A stretch of 64,000 nucleotides of DNA from Inhella crocodyli (GCF_004004565.1 NZ_SACM01000001.1:1054001-1118000); one strand, 5' to 3'. Counted from the first letter of the stretch, positions 1-11,925 are shown. Notes: generated by a model not told the origin, from the sequence alone. Program-made: numbers and translations.

Positions 1-264
1 GTGCTGGCCGAGATGCTGCGGCGCCAGCACCTGATCGTGGCCGAGGCGCAAGCCGCCTTCGAGCCCGAGGCAGGTGCCTACGGCGAGGGGGCGGGGCACG
101 GCCATCACCACGGCCATGGCCACTCGCACGACCATGACCATGAGGGCACCCATGCGCACAGCCCCGCGCCTGCCCCAGCGCGCAAAACCATCGCCATCCC
201 GGTGGTGGCCGCGGCGCCGGCGCACGTTCACGGCCCAGGTTGCGGTCATGACCACGGGCACTGA
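1..264 (+). CDS. ureE: Urease accessory protein UreE, C-terminal part
   Basis: UreE is a cytoplasmic nickel-binding metallochaperone that delivers Ni to the urease activation complex. Only the last 87 residues lie in the window; the frame is open at base 1, so the true start is upstream. Visible are the end of the C-terminal domain ([19 protein letters not shown]) and a long histidine- and aspartate-rich tail ([18 protein letters not shown], then further His near the end), the metal-binding tail typical of many UreE proteins. The stop overlaps the ureF start by 17 bases, so the two are translationally close. Identification rests on the tail, the C-terminal helix and the ureF-ureG-ureD context. 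Confidence 0.93.
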   Translation: MLAEMLRRQHLIVAEAQAAFEPEAGAYGEGAGHGHHHGHGHSHDHDHEGTHAHSPAPAPARKTIAIPVVAAAPAHVHGPGCGHDHGH

Positions 265-943
265 CGCGAGCGCCAGCGGCGCGCTGCTGCACCTGCTGTG
301 GCTGGCGTCGCCCGCCCTGCCGGTGGGCGGCTTCAGCTACTCCGAGGGCCTCGAAGCCGCGGTGGACGCCGGCGTGGTGCACGACGAAGCCAGCGCCGCC
401 GCTTGGCTCTTGAACCAACTGACGCTGGTGCAAGCCCGTGGCGAATTGCCCGTCGCCGCGGCGGCGCACCAAGCGGCCTTGGCGGGCGACGCCGAGCGCC
501 TGGCAGCGCTCAACGCCTGGGTGCTGCAAACGCGCGAGGCGTCCGAGTCGCTCCAGCAAACGCAGCAGATGGGCCGCAGCCTGCTGGTGTGGTTGCAAGG
601 CCTCGTGCCCGAGGCTCCGGTGCTGCCCCTGCTGCAGGCGCTCGCGCCCGCCCCCACCTGGCCGGTCGTCATGGGCTGCGCCGCGGCCACGCGCGGCGCG
701 GCGCTGGCGCCCGCGCTGCAAGCCATCGCCTTCGGCTGGGCCGAGAACCTCACCCAAGCGGCCGTGCGCGTGGTGCCCCTGGGCCAAACCGCCGGCCAGC
801 GCTTGTTGGCACAGCTCGTGCAAGCCATTCCAGCGGCGGTGCAAACGGCGCTGGAGGCCTCCGAGCCGCTGGCCTTCGCCCCCATGCTCGGCATCCACGC
901 CGCGCGCCACGAAATCCAGTACTCGAGGTTGTTCAGATCGTGA
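248..943 (+). CDS. ureF: Urease accessory protein UreF
   Basis: UreF forms a complex with UreD and UreG that loads nickel and CO2 into apo-urease. I chose the ATG at 248 because it gives the usual family N-terminus, with [20 protein letters not shown] around residues 14-33; the open frame upstream only shadows ureE. Length is 231 residues, normal for UreF. The conserved [15 protein letters not shown] helix and the C-terminal [13 protein letters not shown] segment are present. It overlaps the ureE stop by 17 bases. An 85-base spacer with GC palindromes separates it from ureG. Confidence 0.95.
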   Translation: MTTGTDASASGALLHLLWLASPALPVGGFSYSEGLEAAVDAGVVHDEASAAAWLLNQLTLVQARGELPVAAAAHQAALAGDAERLAALNAWVLQTREASESLQQTQQMGRSLLVWLQGLVPEAPVLPLLQALAPAPTWPVVMGCAAATRGAALAPALQAIAFGWAENLTQAAVRVVPLGQTAGQRLLAQLVQAIPAAVQTALEASEPLAFAPMLGIHAARHEIQYSRLFRS

Positions 944-977
944 GTCCCCCGTCTTCGGCGCCGCGCGCCTTCGCCAC

Positions 978-1008
978 CCCCCAAGGGGGCCAGCTCCCGC
1001 TCGGGAGC
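978..1008. repeat. Intergenic GC palindromes between ureF and ureG
   Basis: Two small inverted repeats lie in the 85-base ureF-ureG spacer: CCCCC-AA-GGGGG at 978-989 and GCTCCC-GCTC-GGGAGC at 993-1008. Related pieces recur in other spacers of this window (GGGAGCGGCCC before dnaE2 near 19550, and CCCC/GGGG palindromes near 54828-54862). They resemble dispersed intergenic palindromes. A role in mRNA stability or partial termination is only inference. Confidence 0.5.
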
Positions 1009-1028
1009 GGCCCTTCACAGGACCTCTC

Positions 1029-1676
1029 ATGACCCTGCTCCACACCATCCCCGGTCGCACCAAGAAGCTGCCCCCGCTGCGCGTGGGCATCGGCGGCCCC
1101 GTCGGTTCCGGCAAAACCACCCTGCTGGAGATGCTCTGCAAGGCCATGCGCGATCGCTGGGACCTCGTCGTCATCACCAACGACATCTACACGAAGGAGG
1201 ACCAGCGCCTGCTGACCGTCTCGGGCGCACTGCCGCCCGAGCGCATCGTGGGCGTGGAGACCGGCGGCTGCCCGCACACCGCGATCCGCGAAGACTGCTC
1301 GATCAACCTCGAGGCCGTGGACCGCATGCTGGAGAAGTTCCCCGACGCCGACATCGTCTTTGTCGAGAGCGGCGGGGACAACCTGGCAGCCACCTTCAGC
1401 CCCGAGCTGAGCGACCTCACCGTCTACGTCATCGACGTGGCCGCTGGCGAGAAGATCCCTCGCAAGGGCGGCCCGGGCATTACCAAGAGCGACCTCTTCG
1501 TCATCAACAAGACCGACCTCGCCCCGCACGTGGGCGCCAACCTGGACGTGATGCGCAGCGACACCGCCCGCATGCGCCCCACCAAGCCGTGGGTCATGAC
1601 CAACCTCAAGACCCAGGCCGGCTTGGAGGAGGTGGTTCGCTTCATCGAAACCCAGGGACTGCTCGTTGCAGCGTGA
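1029..1676 (+). CDS. ureG: Urease accessory GTPase UreG
   Basis: UreG is the SIMIBI-class GTPase that powers nickel insertion into urease with UreD and UreF. The 215-residue product starts [20 protein letters not shown]; the ATG at 1029 fits the family start. The P-loop [10 protein letters not shown] lies near residues 19-28. The Ni-binding CPH motif is present in [13 protein letters not shown], and [19 protein letters not shown] and [12 protein letters not shown] (the NKxD base-recognition motif) follow. The 3' end overlaps the TTG start of ureD by 11 bases. Confidence 0.97.
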   Translation: MTLLHTIPGRTKKLPPLRVGIGGPVGSGKTTLLEMLCKAMRDRWDLVVITNDIYTKEDQRLLTVSGALPPERIVGVETGGCPHTAIREDCSINLEAVDRMLEKFPDADIVFVESGGDNLAATFSPELSDLTVYVIDVAAGEKIPRKGGPGITKSDLFVINKTDLAPHVGANLDVMRSDTARMRPTKPWVMTNLKTQAGLEEVVRFIETQGLLVAA

Positions 1677-2511
1677 ACCCGGCATCCGCTGGCCCGCGCG
1701 CCTGGCCCTGACGGCCACGGCGGCGCCCGGCGACGCCATCGCCACCCGCGCGCACGCCGAGCACGACGGGCCGCTGCGCCTGCTCAAGACGCTCTACCCC
1801 GAAGGCCCGGGCGTGGCCCACGCCGTGCTGGTGCACCCGCCCGGCGGGCTCGTGGGTGGCGACCGGCTCGACGTCCAGCTGCACGTGCAGCCCGGCGCCC
1901 ACCTGCTGGCCACCACCCCCGCCGCCACCCGCTACTACCGCAGCGTGCAAGGCGAAGCGGTGCAGGCCGTTCACGCCCGCGTGGCTCCCGGCGCGCGCCT
2001 GGAGTGGCTGCCGCAGGAAACCCTGGCCTACCGCGGCTGCCTGGGGCGCAACGAGCTGCGCGTGCAACTGCAAGGCCAGCTGATCGCCAGCGAGCTGCTG
2101 GCCCTGGGCCTGCGCGAGGCCGAGCTGCCCTTCGACCACGGTGCGCTGCTGCAGCACCTGGAGATCGAGGGACTGTGGCTGGACCGCGGCTGGCTTCGGG
2201 CCGAGGACCGCGAGTTGCTCGACGGCCCCTGCGGCTTGGCCGGCCACCGCGTGCTGGGCACGCTGATGTTGGCCCAGGCCGAGCCCTTCGCGCTCGGCTT
2301 GACCGAGCGCCTGCTCGGCGACGCACGCAGCGCGATCGCCGACAGCGGGCTCACCGCCGGCGCCACCCTGCTGCAAGGCCGCCTGCTGCTGCTGCGCCTG
2401 CTGGCGCACGAGTTGGAACCGGCCACGGCGCTGATCCGCCGCGTGCGCGGACGGTGGCGCCAACAAGCGTGGGGCCTCGCGCCCCACGAGCCGCGCATCT
2501 GGGTGACTTGA
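1666..2511 (+). CDS. ureD: Urease accessory protein UreD (UreH)
   Basis: UreD is the scaffold that binds apo-urease and recruits UreF and UreG. The 281-residue frame carries the family signatures [29 protein letters not shown] and [16 protein letters not shown]. No ATG is available near the N-terminus, so TTG at 1666, inside the end of ureG, is the most plausible start; a slightly later GTG or CTG cannot be excluded. It is the last gene of the operon, whereas in most Burkholderiales ureD leads the cluster. The stop lies 5 bases from the end of the convergent gene at 2517. Confidence 0.93.
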   Translation: MQREPGIRWPARLALTATAAPGDAIATRAHAEHDGPLRLLKTLYPEGPGVAHAVLVHPPGGLVGGDRLDVQLHVQPGAHLLATTPAATRYYRSVQGEAVQAVHARVAPGARLEWLPQETLAYRGCLGRNELRVQLQGQLIASELLALGLREAELPFDHGALLQHLEIEGLWLDRGWLRAEDRELLDGPCGLAGHRVLGTLMLAQAEPFALGLTERLLGDARSAIADSGLTAGATLLQGRLLLLRLLAHELEPATALIRRVRGRWRQQAWGLAPHEPRIWVT

Positions 2512-2516
2512 GCGCC

Positions 2517-3308
2517 TCAGTACAGGGCACCCTCGGGTTTGCGACCCGCCAAGGCCGCGTCGCTGATCGGCGTGGCGCCCGCATCCCCAACCGCCTTCTT
2601 CAAACGCGCCAGCGCGGCGTGCGCTTCCTCCATGCGGCCAACCCTCACCAGAGTCAAGACCATCGGAGCCGTCTGGTGGTCGATGTACTGAACACTCGAA
2701 GCCTGTTCCTCGCGTGTAAGGGGGCCACGTCCTGGCCGAGGCTCAAGGAGAGTGCGCAGCAATTCACTCGAACGCTTCTGCATGCGTTCAACGTCAAGGA
2801 ATCGCGCAGCCAGCGCATAGTCGTCGAGTTGCACCAAGGCCGGCAACGCTGAGTCCACCAGGACACGCGCCAGCTGTTCGTCCTGAGTCGCCACATCGGC
2901 AAAGGCATCCCGGGTGCTCTTCCAATCGGCCAGGCGCTCGTTCATGGTGGCTAGGTCGCGGAACGCCGGCTCCAACCGATAACCACCCAGCTTGACCTTT
3001 GCCGCAGTCGCATCTCGCGCTGCCACGAAATCGCGACGCGCCGGTTCGTACCGCTTTGCCAGCGCATACCAATCGGACAAAGCGAACGACATCCTCACGC
3101 CCGATTGGGAGGGCATCAATCCCAGCACGTTGTCGTGGTACCACCGGTGCTTGGCCGCTGCATCGGCCAACCGACCCGAGCGGGCGTCTGCGCGAGCTTC
3201 CTTCAGTATTTGCTTAGGGTCCGGATCGGCAGGCGGTGTCCACGCCATCGCCACCACCGATGCCAATGCCAACGCACTTCCACCGACCCACTTCATGAAC
3301 GAGTTCAT
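2517..3308 (-). CDS. Secreted protein of unknown function
   Basis: I do not recognise this 263-residue protein. The N-terminus is a clear Sec signal peptide (MKWVGGSALALASVVAMAW), so it is probably periplasmic. A second in-frame ATG four codons downstream (3296) is an equally good start. The rest is alpha-helical, with short repeats such as ARSGRLADAAAKH, LAKRYEPARRDF and VRVGRMEEAHAALARL that look like degenerate TPR helices. It is convergent with ureD and upstream of the ilvC terminator on the same strand, with no evident functional link to either. Codon use is a little less GC-biased than in neighbours. Confidence 0.75.
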   Translation of the reverse strand: MNSFMKWVGGSALALASVVAMAWTPPADPDPKQILKEARADARSGRLADAAAKHRWYHDNVLGLMPSQSGVRMSFALSDWYALAKRYEPARRDFVAARDATAAKVKLGGYRLEPAFRDLATMNERLADWKSTRDAFADVATQDEQLARVLVDSALPALVQLDDYALAARFLDVERMQKRSSELLRTLLEPRPGRGPLTREEQASSVQYIDHQTAPMVLTLVRVGRMEEAHAALARLKKAVGDAGATPISDAALAGRKPEGALY

Positions 3309-3359
3309 CTTGCCTAACTCCCTGGTTTTGCGGGGGGCATGGTAGGGGTCGGCAAAAGA

Positions 3360-3387
3360 AAATCGGGGCGCCGCAGCGCCCCGATTT
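3360..3387 (-). terminator. Rho-independent terminator of ilvBNC
   Basis: A perfect 12-bp stem (AAATCGGGGCGC / GCGCCCCGATTT) with a 4-base loop, followed on the minus strand by TTCTTTTGCC, sits about 40 bases beyond the ilvC stop. A second small hairpin (CCGACCG/CGGTCGG) lies between it and ilvC near 3400-3416. Confidence 0.88.
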
Positions 3388-3426
3388 GGAGGGTAGAACC
3401 GACCGAAGCGGTCGGCAAAACGCGCC

Positions 3427-4446
<1,020 letters not shown>

Positions 4447-4472
4447 TCAGTTCTCCAGGTCAGGCAGTCAAA

Positions 4473-4964
4473 TCAAACACGCAGGATCCGTTCGCCGCGG
4501 CCGATGCCGCTGGCGCCGGTGCGCACGGTTTCCAGGATGGCGGTGCGGTCCACCGCCTCGATGAAGGCATCGAGCTTCGAGCCGTCGCCCGTGATCTCGA
4601 TGGTGTAGGTCTTCTCGGTCACGTCAACGATGCGGCCGCGGAAGATGTCGGCGGTGCGCTTGAGCTCTTCGCGCTCTTTGCCCACCGCGCGCAGCTTCAC
4701 GAGCATCATTTCGCGCTCTATGAATTGGGCCTCGGTCAGGTCCACCACCTTCACCACCTCGATGAGGCGGTTCAGGTGCTTGGTGATCTGCTCGATCACC
4801 TCGTCGGAACCCGTGGTCACGATGGTCATGCGCGACAGCGAGGGGTCTTCGGTGGGAGCCACCGACAGCGACTCGATGTTGTAGGCGCGGGCCGAGAACA
4901 GGGCCACCACCCGGCTCAGGGCGCCGGCTTCGTTTTCCAGCAGGACGGCAATGATGTGCTTCAT
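4473..4964 (-). CDS. ilvN: Acetolactate synthase small (regulatory) subunit
   Basis: This is the regulatory subunit that activates IlvB and confers valine feedback inhibition (also named ilvH). ATG at 4964 is preceded by GAGGAG at good spacing and gives 163 residues, the same length as E. coli IlvH; an upstream in-frame start would add 10 residues with no family match. The N-terminal ACT domain is evident (HIIAVLLENEAGALSRVVALF), followed by IESLSVAPTEDPSLSRMTIV and a C-terminal ALS_ss domain. It begins 10 bases after the ilvB stop. Confidence 0.97.
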   Translation of the reverse strand: MKHIIAVLLENEAGALSRVVALFSARAYNIESLSVAPTEDPSLSRMTIVTTGSDEVIEQITKHLNRLIEVVKVVDLTEAQFIEREMMLVKLRAVGKEREELKRTADIFRGRIVDVTEKTYTIEITGDGSKLDAFIEAVDRTAILETVRTGASGIGRGERILRV

Positions 4965-4974
4965 GGCGTGCTCC

Positions 4975-6750
4975 TCACAGGTCCTCGGAGCCAAGCAGCA
5001 TCTCGGTGATGCCCTTGCCGGCTTGCACCATGGGCCACACGTTTTCGCTGGGGTCGGTTCGCACGTCCAAGAACACGGTGCGGTCCTTCAGGCGCATGGC
5101 CTCGCGCAGCGCGCCTTCCACGTCACCGGGCTTCTCGACCAAGATGCCGACGTGGCCGTAGGCCTCGGCCAGCTTGACGAAGTCGGGCAGCGCGTCCATG
5201 TAGCTGTGGCTGTAGCGGCCGCCGTAGTCCAGTTGCTGCCACTGGCGCACCATGCCCAGGTAGCGGTTGTTCAGGCTGACGATCTTGACCGGCGTGCGGT
5301 ACTGCTGGCAGGTGCTCAGCTCTTGGATGCACATCTGGATCGAACCCTCGCCGGTGATGGCGAAGACGTCTGCGTCGGGCTTGGCCAGCTTGATGCCCAT
5401 GGCGTAGGGCAAGCCCACCCCCATGGTGCCCAGGCCGCCCGAGTTGATCCAGCGGCGCGGCTCGTCGAACTTGTAGAACTGGGCGGCCCACATCTGGTGC
5501 TGACCGACGTCGGAGGTGATGTAGGTCTCGCGGTCACGCGTCAGGTTCCACAGGGTCTCGATGACCATCTGCGGCTTGATGAGGGTGTCGCTGGGCTTGT
5601 AGGCCAGGCAGTTCTTGCCCTGCCAGTCCTTGATCTGGCGCCACCAGGCGTTCAGGTCTTCGGGCTTGGCGCGCTCATTGGCCGCCTTGATCTGAGCGAT
5701 CAACTCCTGCAGCACTTCCTTGACGTCGCCCACGATCGGGATGTCGACCTTCACGCGCTTGGAGATCGACGAGGGGTCGATGTCCACGTGGATGATCTTG
5801 CGCTCGACGCTGGCGAAGTGCTTGGGGTTGCCGATCACGCGGTCGTCGAAGCGCGCACCCACGGCCAGCAGCACGTCGCAGTTCTGCATGGTCATGTTGG
5901 CTTCGTAGGTGCCGTGCATGCCCAGCATGCCGAGAAAGCGCGGGTCGGTGGCGGGCATGGCGCCCAAGCCCATCAGCGTGTTGGTGACCGGGTAGCCCAG
6001 CAAATCCACCAGCTCGCGCAGTTCGGCACTGGCGCTTCCCAAAATCACGCCGCCGCCGGTGTAGATGTACGGGCGCTTGGCGTTCAGCAGCAGCTGCACC
6101 GCCTTGCGAATCTGGCCAGGATGGCCCTTCTTGACCGGCTGGTACGAGCGCATCGAAATCTCTTTCGGGTACTCGAACGAGGTCTTGTAGAGCGACACGT
6201 CCTTGGGGATGTCCACCACCACGGGGCCCGGGCGGCCGGTCTTGGCGATGTGGAAGGCCTTCTTCAAGGTCGAGGCCAAGTCGCGCACGTCCTTGACCAA
6301 GAAGTTGTGCTTGACCACGGGGCGCGTGATGCCCACGGTGTCGCACTCCTGGAACGCGTCCAAGCCGATCGCCGGCGTCGGAACCTGCCCGGTGATGATC
6401 ACCATCGGGATGGAGTCCATGTACGCGGTGGCGATGCCCGTGATAGCGTTGGTCACCCCGGGGCCCGAGGTGACGAGGGCCACGCCCACCTCGCCGGTGG
6501 CGCGGGCGTAGCCGTCCGCCGCATGAATGGCCGCCTGCTCGTGGCGCACCAGCACGTGGTGGATCGTGTCTTGTTTGTAGAGGGCGTCGTAGATGTAGAG
6601 GACGGCCCCACCGGGGTAGCCCCACAAGTACTTGACGTTCTCGGCCTGCAGGCAGCGCACGAGGATCTCGGCGCCCATCAGCTCGGGCAGGTCCGGAGCG
6701 GCGTCGGTGCGTGTGTCGGCACCCGCCGCGAAACTAGCGGTCGTTGTCAT
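4975..6750 (-). CDS. ilvB: Acetolactate synthase large (catalytic) subunit
   Basis: This ThDP- and FAD-dependent enzyme condenses pyruvate with pyruvate or 2-oxobutyrate, the first step of branched-chain amino acid synthesis. ATG at 6750 follows a TTGGAGG ribosome site; a TTG six bases upstream falls inside the spacer and is less likely. The product has 591 residues. The catalytic Glu is in LVRHEQAAIHAADGYAR, the FAD-binding middle domain includes FDDRVIGNPKHFA, and the ThDP/Mg motif is GEGSIQMCIQELST...NNRYLGMVRQWQ. It heads the ilvBNC operon. I found no Ile/Val/Leu-rich leader upstream. Confidence 0.97.
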   Translation of the reverse strand: MTTTASFAAGADTRTDAAPDLPELMGAEILVRCLQAENVKYLWGYPGGAVLYIYDALYKQDTIHHVLVRHEQAAIHAADGYARATGEVGVALVTSGPGVTNAITGIATAYMDSIPMVIITGQVPTPAIGLDAFQECDTVGITRPVVKHNFLVKDVRDLASTLKKAFHIAKTGRPGPVVVDIPKDVSLYKTSFEYPKEISMRSYQPVKKGHPGQIRKAVQLLLNAKRPYIYTGGGVILGSASAELRELVDLLGYPVTNTLMGLGAMPATDPRFLGMLGMHGTYEANMTMQNCDVLLAVGARFDDRVIGNPKHFASVERKIIHVDIDPSSISKRVKVDIPIVGDVKEVLQELIAQIKAANERAKPEDLNAWWRQIKDWQGKNCLAYKPSDTLIKPQMVIETLWNLTRDRETYITSDVGQHQMWAAQFYKFDEPRRWINSGGLGTMGVGLPYAMGIKLAKPDADVFAITGEGSIQMCIQELSTCQQYRTPVKIVSLNNRYLGMVRQWQQLDYGGRYSHSYMDALPDFVKLAEAYGHVGILVEKPGDVEGALREAMRLKDRTVFLDVRTDPSENVWPMVQAGKGITEMLLGSEDL

Positions 6751-6967
6751 CGTCAACCTCCAAGGCGTTCACCATGAACACCAATCGGTGACCCTCCTCA
6801 CGGGCTCATGGCTCGGACTCGGGGCTCAGCCTTCGGACTCCAAGCCGAAGGCGGACGCATGATAGGCCGCCAGCCTCCGCGATTCGCGAAGGCGAACATG
6901 GTCGAAGGCAAGGCGAAGCTGGCTGGTGATAATCCGCGGCCTTTCCGCCCGCCTTCCCTTGTCCGCC
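6751..6967. promoter_or_regulatory. Divergent promoter region between ilvB and the sigma factor gene
   Basis: This 217-base spacer drives ilvB leftward and the sigma factor gene rightward. On the plus strand an extended -10-like TGATAAT lies at 6927-6933, about 35 bases before the TTG start of the sigma gene; no clear -35 is visible. An 8-bp inverted repeat (GCCTTCGG/CCGAAGGC) spans 6829-6852. A short minus-strand frame starting MRPPSAWSPKAE has no run of Ile, Val or Leu codons, so leader-peptide attenuation is not supported. Confidence 0.4.
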
Positions 6968-7534
6968 TTGGCCACCGACGCCGAACTCAACGACTTCCTG
7001 CGCTCTGTCGAGCGACGCGCCTTCAAACGCACCGCTTACATGGTGCGCGACGACGAGGCGGCCCTGGACATCGTGCAAGACGCCATGATCCGGCTGTCGC
7101 AGAGCTACGCCCACCGACCGCCCGAGGAATGGCCGATGCTGTTCCAGCGGATCCTGTCCAACGCCACCATGGACTGGTTTCGCCGGCAGAAGGTGCGCAA
7201 CGCCGTGCTCGTCAACCTGTCCGACTTTGAAGGCGACGACGCCGACGACAGCTTTGACCTGCTGGAAGCCGTGGACGGCGGCGATGGCGCGCTGGGCGCG
7301 CTGAGCGCCGGTGACGAGGTGGAACGCGCCGAATTGGTGCGCCTGATCGAGGTCGAAATCCAAAAATTGCCTGCCCGTCAACGCGAGGCCTTCATGCTGC
7401 GTTACTGGGAGGAACTGGACACGGCCGAAACCGCCAGCGTGATGGGTTGCTCCGAGGGCAGCGTGAAAACGCACTGCTCTCGCGCGGTGCATGCGCTGGC
7501 CAAAGCATTGACGGCCAAGGGGATTCAACGATGA
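6968..7534 (+). CDS. RNA polymerase sigma factor, ECF/sigma-70 family
   Basis: This is a 188-residue alternative sigma factor. Region 2 is visible as MVRDDEAALDIVQDAMIRLSQ and MDWFRRQKVRN, and region 4 as LPARQREAFMLRYWEELDTAETASVMGCSEGSVKTH. An acidic linker (FEGDDADDSFDLLEA) separates them. I chose TTG at 6968 (MATDAELNDFLRSVERRAF), which matches what I expect for the Burkholderiales family and lies downstream of the -10-like TGATAAT; a GTG at 6926 would add 14 residues but overlaps that promoter. The stop overlaps the next gene by 4 bases (ATGA), starting a four-gene coupled cluster. Confidence 0.88.
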   Translation: MATDAELNDFLRSVERRAFKRTAYMVRDDEAALDIVQDAMIRLSQSYAHRPPEEWPMLFQRILSNATMDWFRRQKVRNAVLVNLSDFEGDDADDSFDLLEAVDGGDGALGALSAGDEVERAELVRLIEVEIQKLPARQREAFMLRYWEELDTAETASVMGCSEGSVKTHCSRAVHALAKALTAKGIQR

Positions 7535-7977
7535 ACACCGACCGCAAGACGACCGACTCCGCCGACGCCATGGGCCGCCAATTGGCTCGCGTGCTGGACG
7601 ACGCCCCCCTCCCCGAAGGCGTGGAAGCCCGCCTGCGGGCGGCGCGCGAGACCGCCGTGCAGGCGGCTGCAGCGGCACGCGAGTCGAGGGTGGTGCTGGC
7701 CCCCGCGCTGGCCGGGACTGCGGGATCCACGGCAGGCCGCGGCCAAGGCCGCTGGACCTTGATTGCCTTGGCCCTTGTGCTGGCCGTCGGTCTGCTTGCC
7801 ATCGGCCAGAGCCAATGGATGCAGCAGGTCATGGGCCGCGCCGATGCCGACGCCGCCCTGCTGAAGGACACGCTGCCGCCCAACGCCTACGGCGACCCCG
7901 GCTTCAACGAGTACCTGGACGAAAAGCCCGAAGGCGAAGCCCCGCCGCCGGAAGAAACGGAAACGACCGACCGATGA
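7531..7977 (+). CDS. DUF3619-type membrane protein, probable anti-sigma partner
   Basis: The product has 148 residues: a cytoplasmic N-terminal half (about 1-70), one transmembrane helix (WTLIALALVLAVGLLAIGQ, about 71-89) and an acidic C-terminal tail rich in Glu and Pro. This layout and the position directly after a sigma factor are those of single-pass anti-sigma factors, but that role is inference; the family is known only as DUF3619. ATG at 7531 overlaps the sigma stop (ATGA), and its own stop overlaps the next gene. Confidence 0.8.
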   Translation: MNTDRKTTDSADAMGRQLARVLDDAPLPEGVEARLRAARETAVQAAAAARESRVVLAPALAGTAGSTAGRGQGRWTLIALALVLAVGLLAIGQSQWMQQVMGRADADAALLKDTLPPNAYGDPGFNEYLDEKPEGEAPPPEETETTDR

Positions 7978-8555
7978 ACCTTCGCTGGCCACTGGCCGCG
8001 GTTGCCGCGGTTTGCTTCGCCTTCGGCGCCATGGCGCAAACCGCCACGGCCCCGCTCGCGCCCTTGGTGCCCAGCAAGGCTTGGGCCCAGCTGACGCCGC
8101 AGCAAAAGCAAGTCTTGGCGCCCCTGGTGTCGCAGTGGAACGAATTGGGCGCCGCCGAACGCGACCAGTGGCTCGCCTTGGCCGGCCGCTACCCGACCAT
8201 GCAGGGCGAGGAGCAGGCCCGCTTCCGAACCCGACTTCAGGAATGGGCGCAAATGACGCCCGCCCAGCGCTTGCAGGCCCGCCAAGGCTTCCAGGGGGCG
8301 CAAAAGGTCACGGCGGCCGAACGGGAAGCCAAGTGGGCGGCCTACCAGCAACTGCCGGTGGAAAAGCGCCAGGCGCTTCAAGAACGTGCGGCCCAGCGCG
8401 CCAGCGGCGCAGCCATGGCCCCGGCGGCCGCCGCCAGCGCGCCGCGACCGGGAGTCAGCAGCTTGCAGCCGGGTCAACGTGCCTTGGCCGCGGCGCCCTG
8501 GGCCCCCGCCCGGGGCCTGCCGCCCAGCGCACCGGCCAGCGCCGCCCAACCTTGA
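7974..8555 (+). CDS. DUF3106-type secreted protein
   Basis: This is a 193-residue exported protein. A signal peptide (MNLRWPLAAVAAVCFAFGAMAQ) is followed by a helical DUF3106 region with repeats of the type AWAQLTPQQKQVLAPLVSQW, LPVEKRQALQER and MTPAQRLQARQGF. An Ala/Pro-rich low-complexity C-terminus follows. The repeats resemble helical periplasmic sensors, so a role as the envelope partner of the upstream sigma/anti-sigma pair is possible but unproven. Start and stop both overlap neighbours by 4 bases. Confidence 0.8.
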   Translation: MNLRWPLAAVAAVCFAFGAMAQTATAPLAPLVPSKAWAQLTPQQKQVLAPLVSQWNELGAAERDQWLALAGRYPTMQGEEQARFRTRLQEWAQMTPAQRLQARQGFQGAQKVTAAEREAKWAAYQQLPVEKRQALQERAAQRASGAAMAPAAAASAPRPGVSSLQPGQRALAAAPWAPARGLPPSAPASAAQP

Positions 8556-9109
8556 GCACCGGCGGCGAACGGCCCGCGCCCGAGGGCGCGGCGGTGCCAG
8601 CGCAAACGCCCAAGCTGTGGGTGCGCATGGCCTGTGGGGTCTACGAAGGGCTCTTGGTGTTCGGCGTGTTGGCCGCGGCCAGCCTGGTGTACGGCCTGCT
8701 GGTTCGCCCTTCGGGTGACGCGAACTGGGGCTTGGCGCACCGCCTTTACCTGCTGGTGGTGATGGCGGCCTACTTCACGTGGTTCTGGGCCAAGGGCGAA
8801 ACCTTGGCCATGGGCACCTGGCACTTGCGCCTGCGCATGGCCCAGGGGCACGGCAGCGTGCCGCCCATCCGGGCGCTGCTGCGCTTTGCCTTGAGCCTGA
8901 TGTGGTTCCTGCCCGGCCTGCTGGCCTTGCACCTGTCCGGCCTGGAAGGCGAGCGCAGCGCCTGGGGCCTGGTCATGGGCGCCAACATCGTGGGCTACGC
9001 CCTGCTGACCCGCCTTCACCCCAGCCGCCAGTACCTGCACGACGTGTTGGCCGGCACCGAAATGGTGTTCGTGCCCGGCCGCAAGATGAAGCAACGCGGC
9101 GAAGGCTGA
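8552..9109 (+). CDS. RDD family membrane protein
   Basis: The product has 185 residues with several hydrophobic helices: ACGVYEGLLVFGVLAAASLVYGLL, LYLLVVMAAYFTWFWAKG and LRFALSLMWFLPGLLAL. Family hallmarks are the polar positions around ETLAMGTWHLRLR and the terminal LHPSRQYLHDVLAGTEMV. RDD proteins are small integral inner-membrane proteins, some thought to be transporters. The start is TTG at 8552 in a TTGA overlap with the DUF3106 stop; no ATG gives the full first helix. It is the last gene of the sigma cluster and converges on glnB. Confidence 0.88.
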   Translation: MSTGGERPAPEGAAVPAQTPKLWVRMACGVYEGLLVFGVLAAASLVYGLLVRPSGDANWGLAHRLYLLVVMAAYFTWFWAKGETLAMGTWHLRLRMAQGHGSVPPIRALLRFALSLMWFLPGLLALHLSGLEGERSAWGLVMGANIVGYALLTRLHPSRQYLHDVLAGTEMVFVPGRKMKQRGEG

Positions 9110-9129
9110 AGGCCTTCACCGCGGCACGT

Positions 9130-11120
<1,991 letters not shown>

Positions 11121-11143
11121 GGGACGGGTTCCTGAATGAAAAA

Positions 11144-11163
11144 CGGCGGCCCTGGGGCCGCCG
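11144..11163 (-). terminator. Rho-independent terminator of ppa
   Basis: A 9-bp GC stem (CGGCGGCCC/GGGCCGCCG) followed on the minus strand by TTTTTCATTC lies between the ppa stop and the nadE start. Confidence 0.8.
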
Positions 11164-11198
11164 CGCATCATGCCTTGGGGACTGTCGACCTCAGCCGA

Positions 11199-11738
11199 TC
11201 ACTTCTTTTGCTTGGCGGCCCAAGCGGCCATGCCATCGGTGATCTCCTTTTTGGCGCCATCCACGCCCTCCCAGCCGATCACCTTCACCCACTTGCCTTC
11301 TTCCAGGTCCTTGTAGTGCTCGAAGAAGTGCTGGATGGCCTTCAGGCGCGAGGGGTTCAGGTCCTCGTAGCTCTTCCACTGGCTGTACAGCGGCAGGATC
11401 TTGTTGGTCGGCACGGCGATCAGCTTGCTGTCGCCACCGGCCTCGTCGGTCATCTTCAAGATGCCCAGCGGGCGGCAGGTCACGACCACGCCCGGGATCA
11501 GGGGCACCGGGGTGATGACCAGCACGTCCACCGGGTCGCCGTCGTCGGCCAAGGTCTGCGGCACGTAGCCGTAGTTGCACGGGTAGTGCATGGCGGTGCC
11601 CATGAAGCGATCCACGAACAGGGCGCCAGAGTCTTCGTCGACCTCGTACTTGATCGGGTCGCCGTTCATCGGGATTTCGATGATGACGTTGAACTCTTCG
11701 GGCGCCTTGGCGCCGGGGGTCACGTTGTGCAGGCTCAT
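11199..11738 (-). CDS. ppa: Inorganic pyrophosphatase (family I, soluble)
   Basis: Ppa hydrolyses cytoplasmic pyrophosphate, pulling biosynthetic reactions forward. The 179-residue protein has the family signature [11 protein letters not shown] with its metal-binding aspartates, the substrate-site segments [16 protein letters not shown] and [14 protein letters not shown], and [11 protein letters not shown]. It is divergent from hppA, so soluble and membrane pyrophosphatases share one 187-base promoter region. It ends in its own terminator. Confidence 0.97.
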   Translation of the reverse strand: MSLHNVTPGAKAPEEFNVIIEIPMNGDPIKYEVDEDSGALFVDRFMGTAMHYPCNYGYVPQTLADDGDPVDVLVITPVPLIPGVVVTCRPLGILKMTDEAGGDSKLIAVPTNKILPLYSQWKSYEDLNPSRLKAIQHFFEHYKDLEEGKWVKVIGWEGVDGAKKEITDGMAAWAAKQKK

Positions 11739-11925
11739 GGTGGGTCGCTGGGCTTGAGGAAAACCCGCATTCTAAAGAGGCCCCCTCAGGGTGATTGCCG
11801 GGGGCGTTAACCCGCCCCGTTTTGGGCAAACCCGCACAAGCCTTAGGGGTGTCGCTCCACAGAATCCGCGCACGGCACCGTGCGGTTGGCGGTGTGTTCC
11901 CGATCTTTACTTTGGAGTGGTGCGC

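Noticed and set aside
6751-6925. Leader peptide and attenuator upstream of ilvB
   Set aside because: The only short frame (starting MRPPSAWSPKAE) lacks branched-chain codons, and the nearby 8-bp inverted repeat has no U tract.
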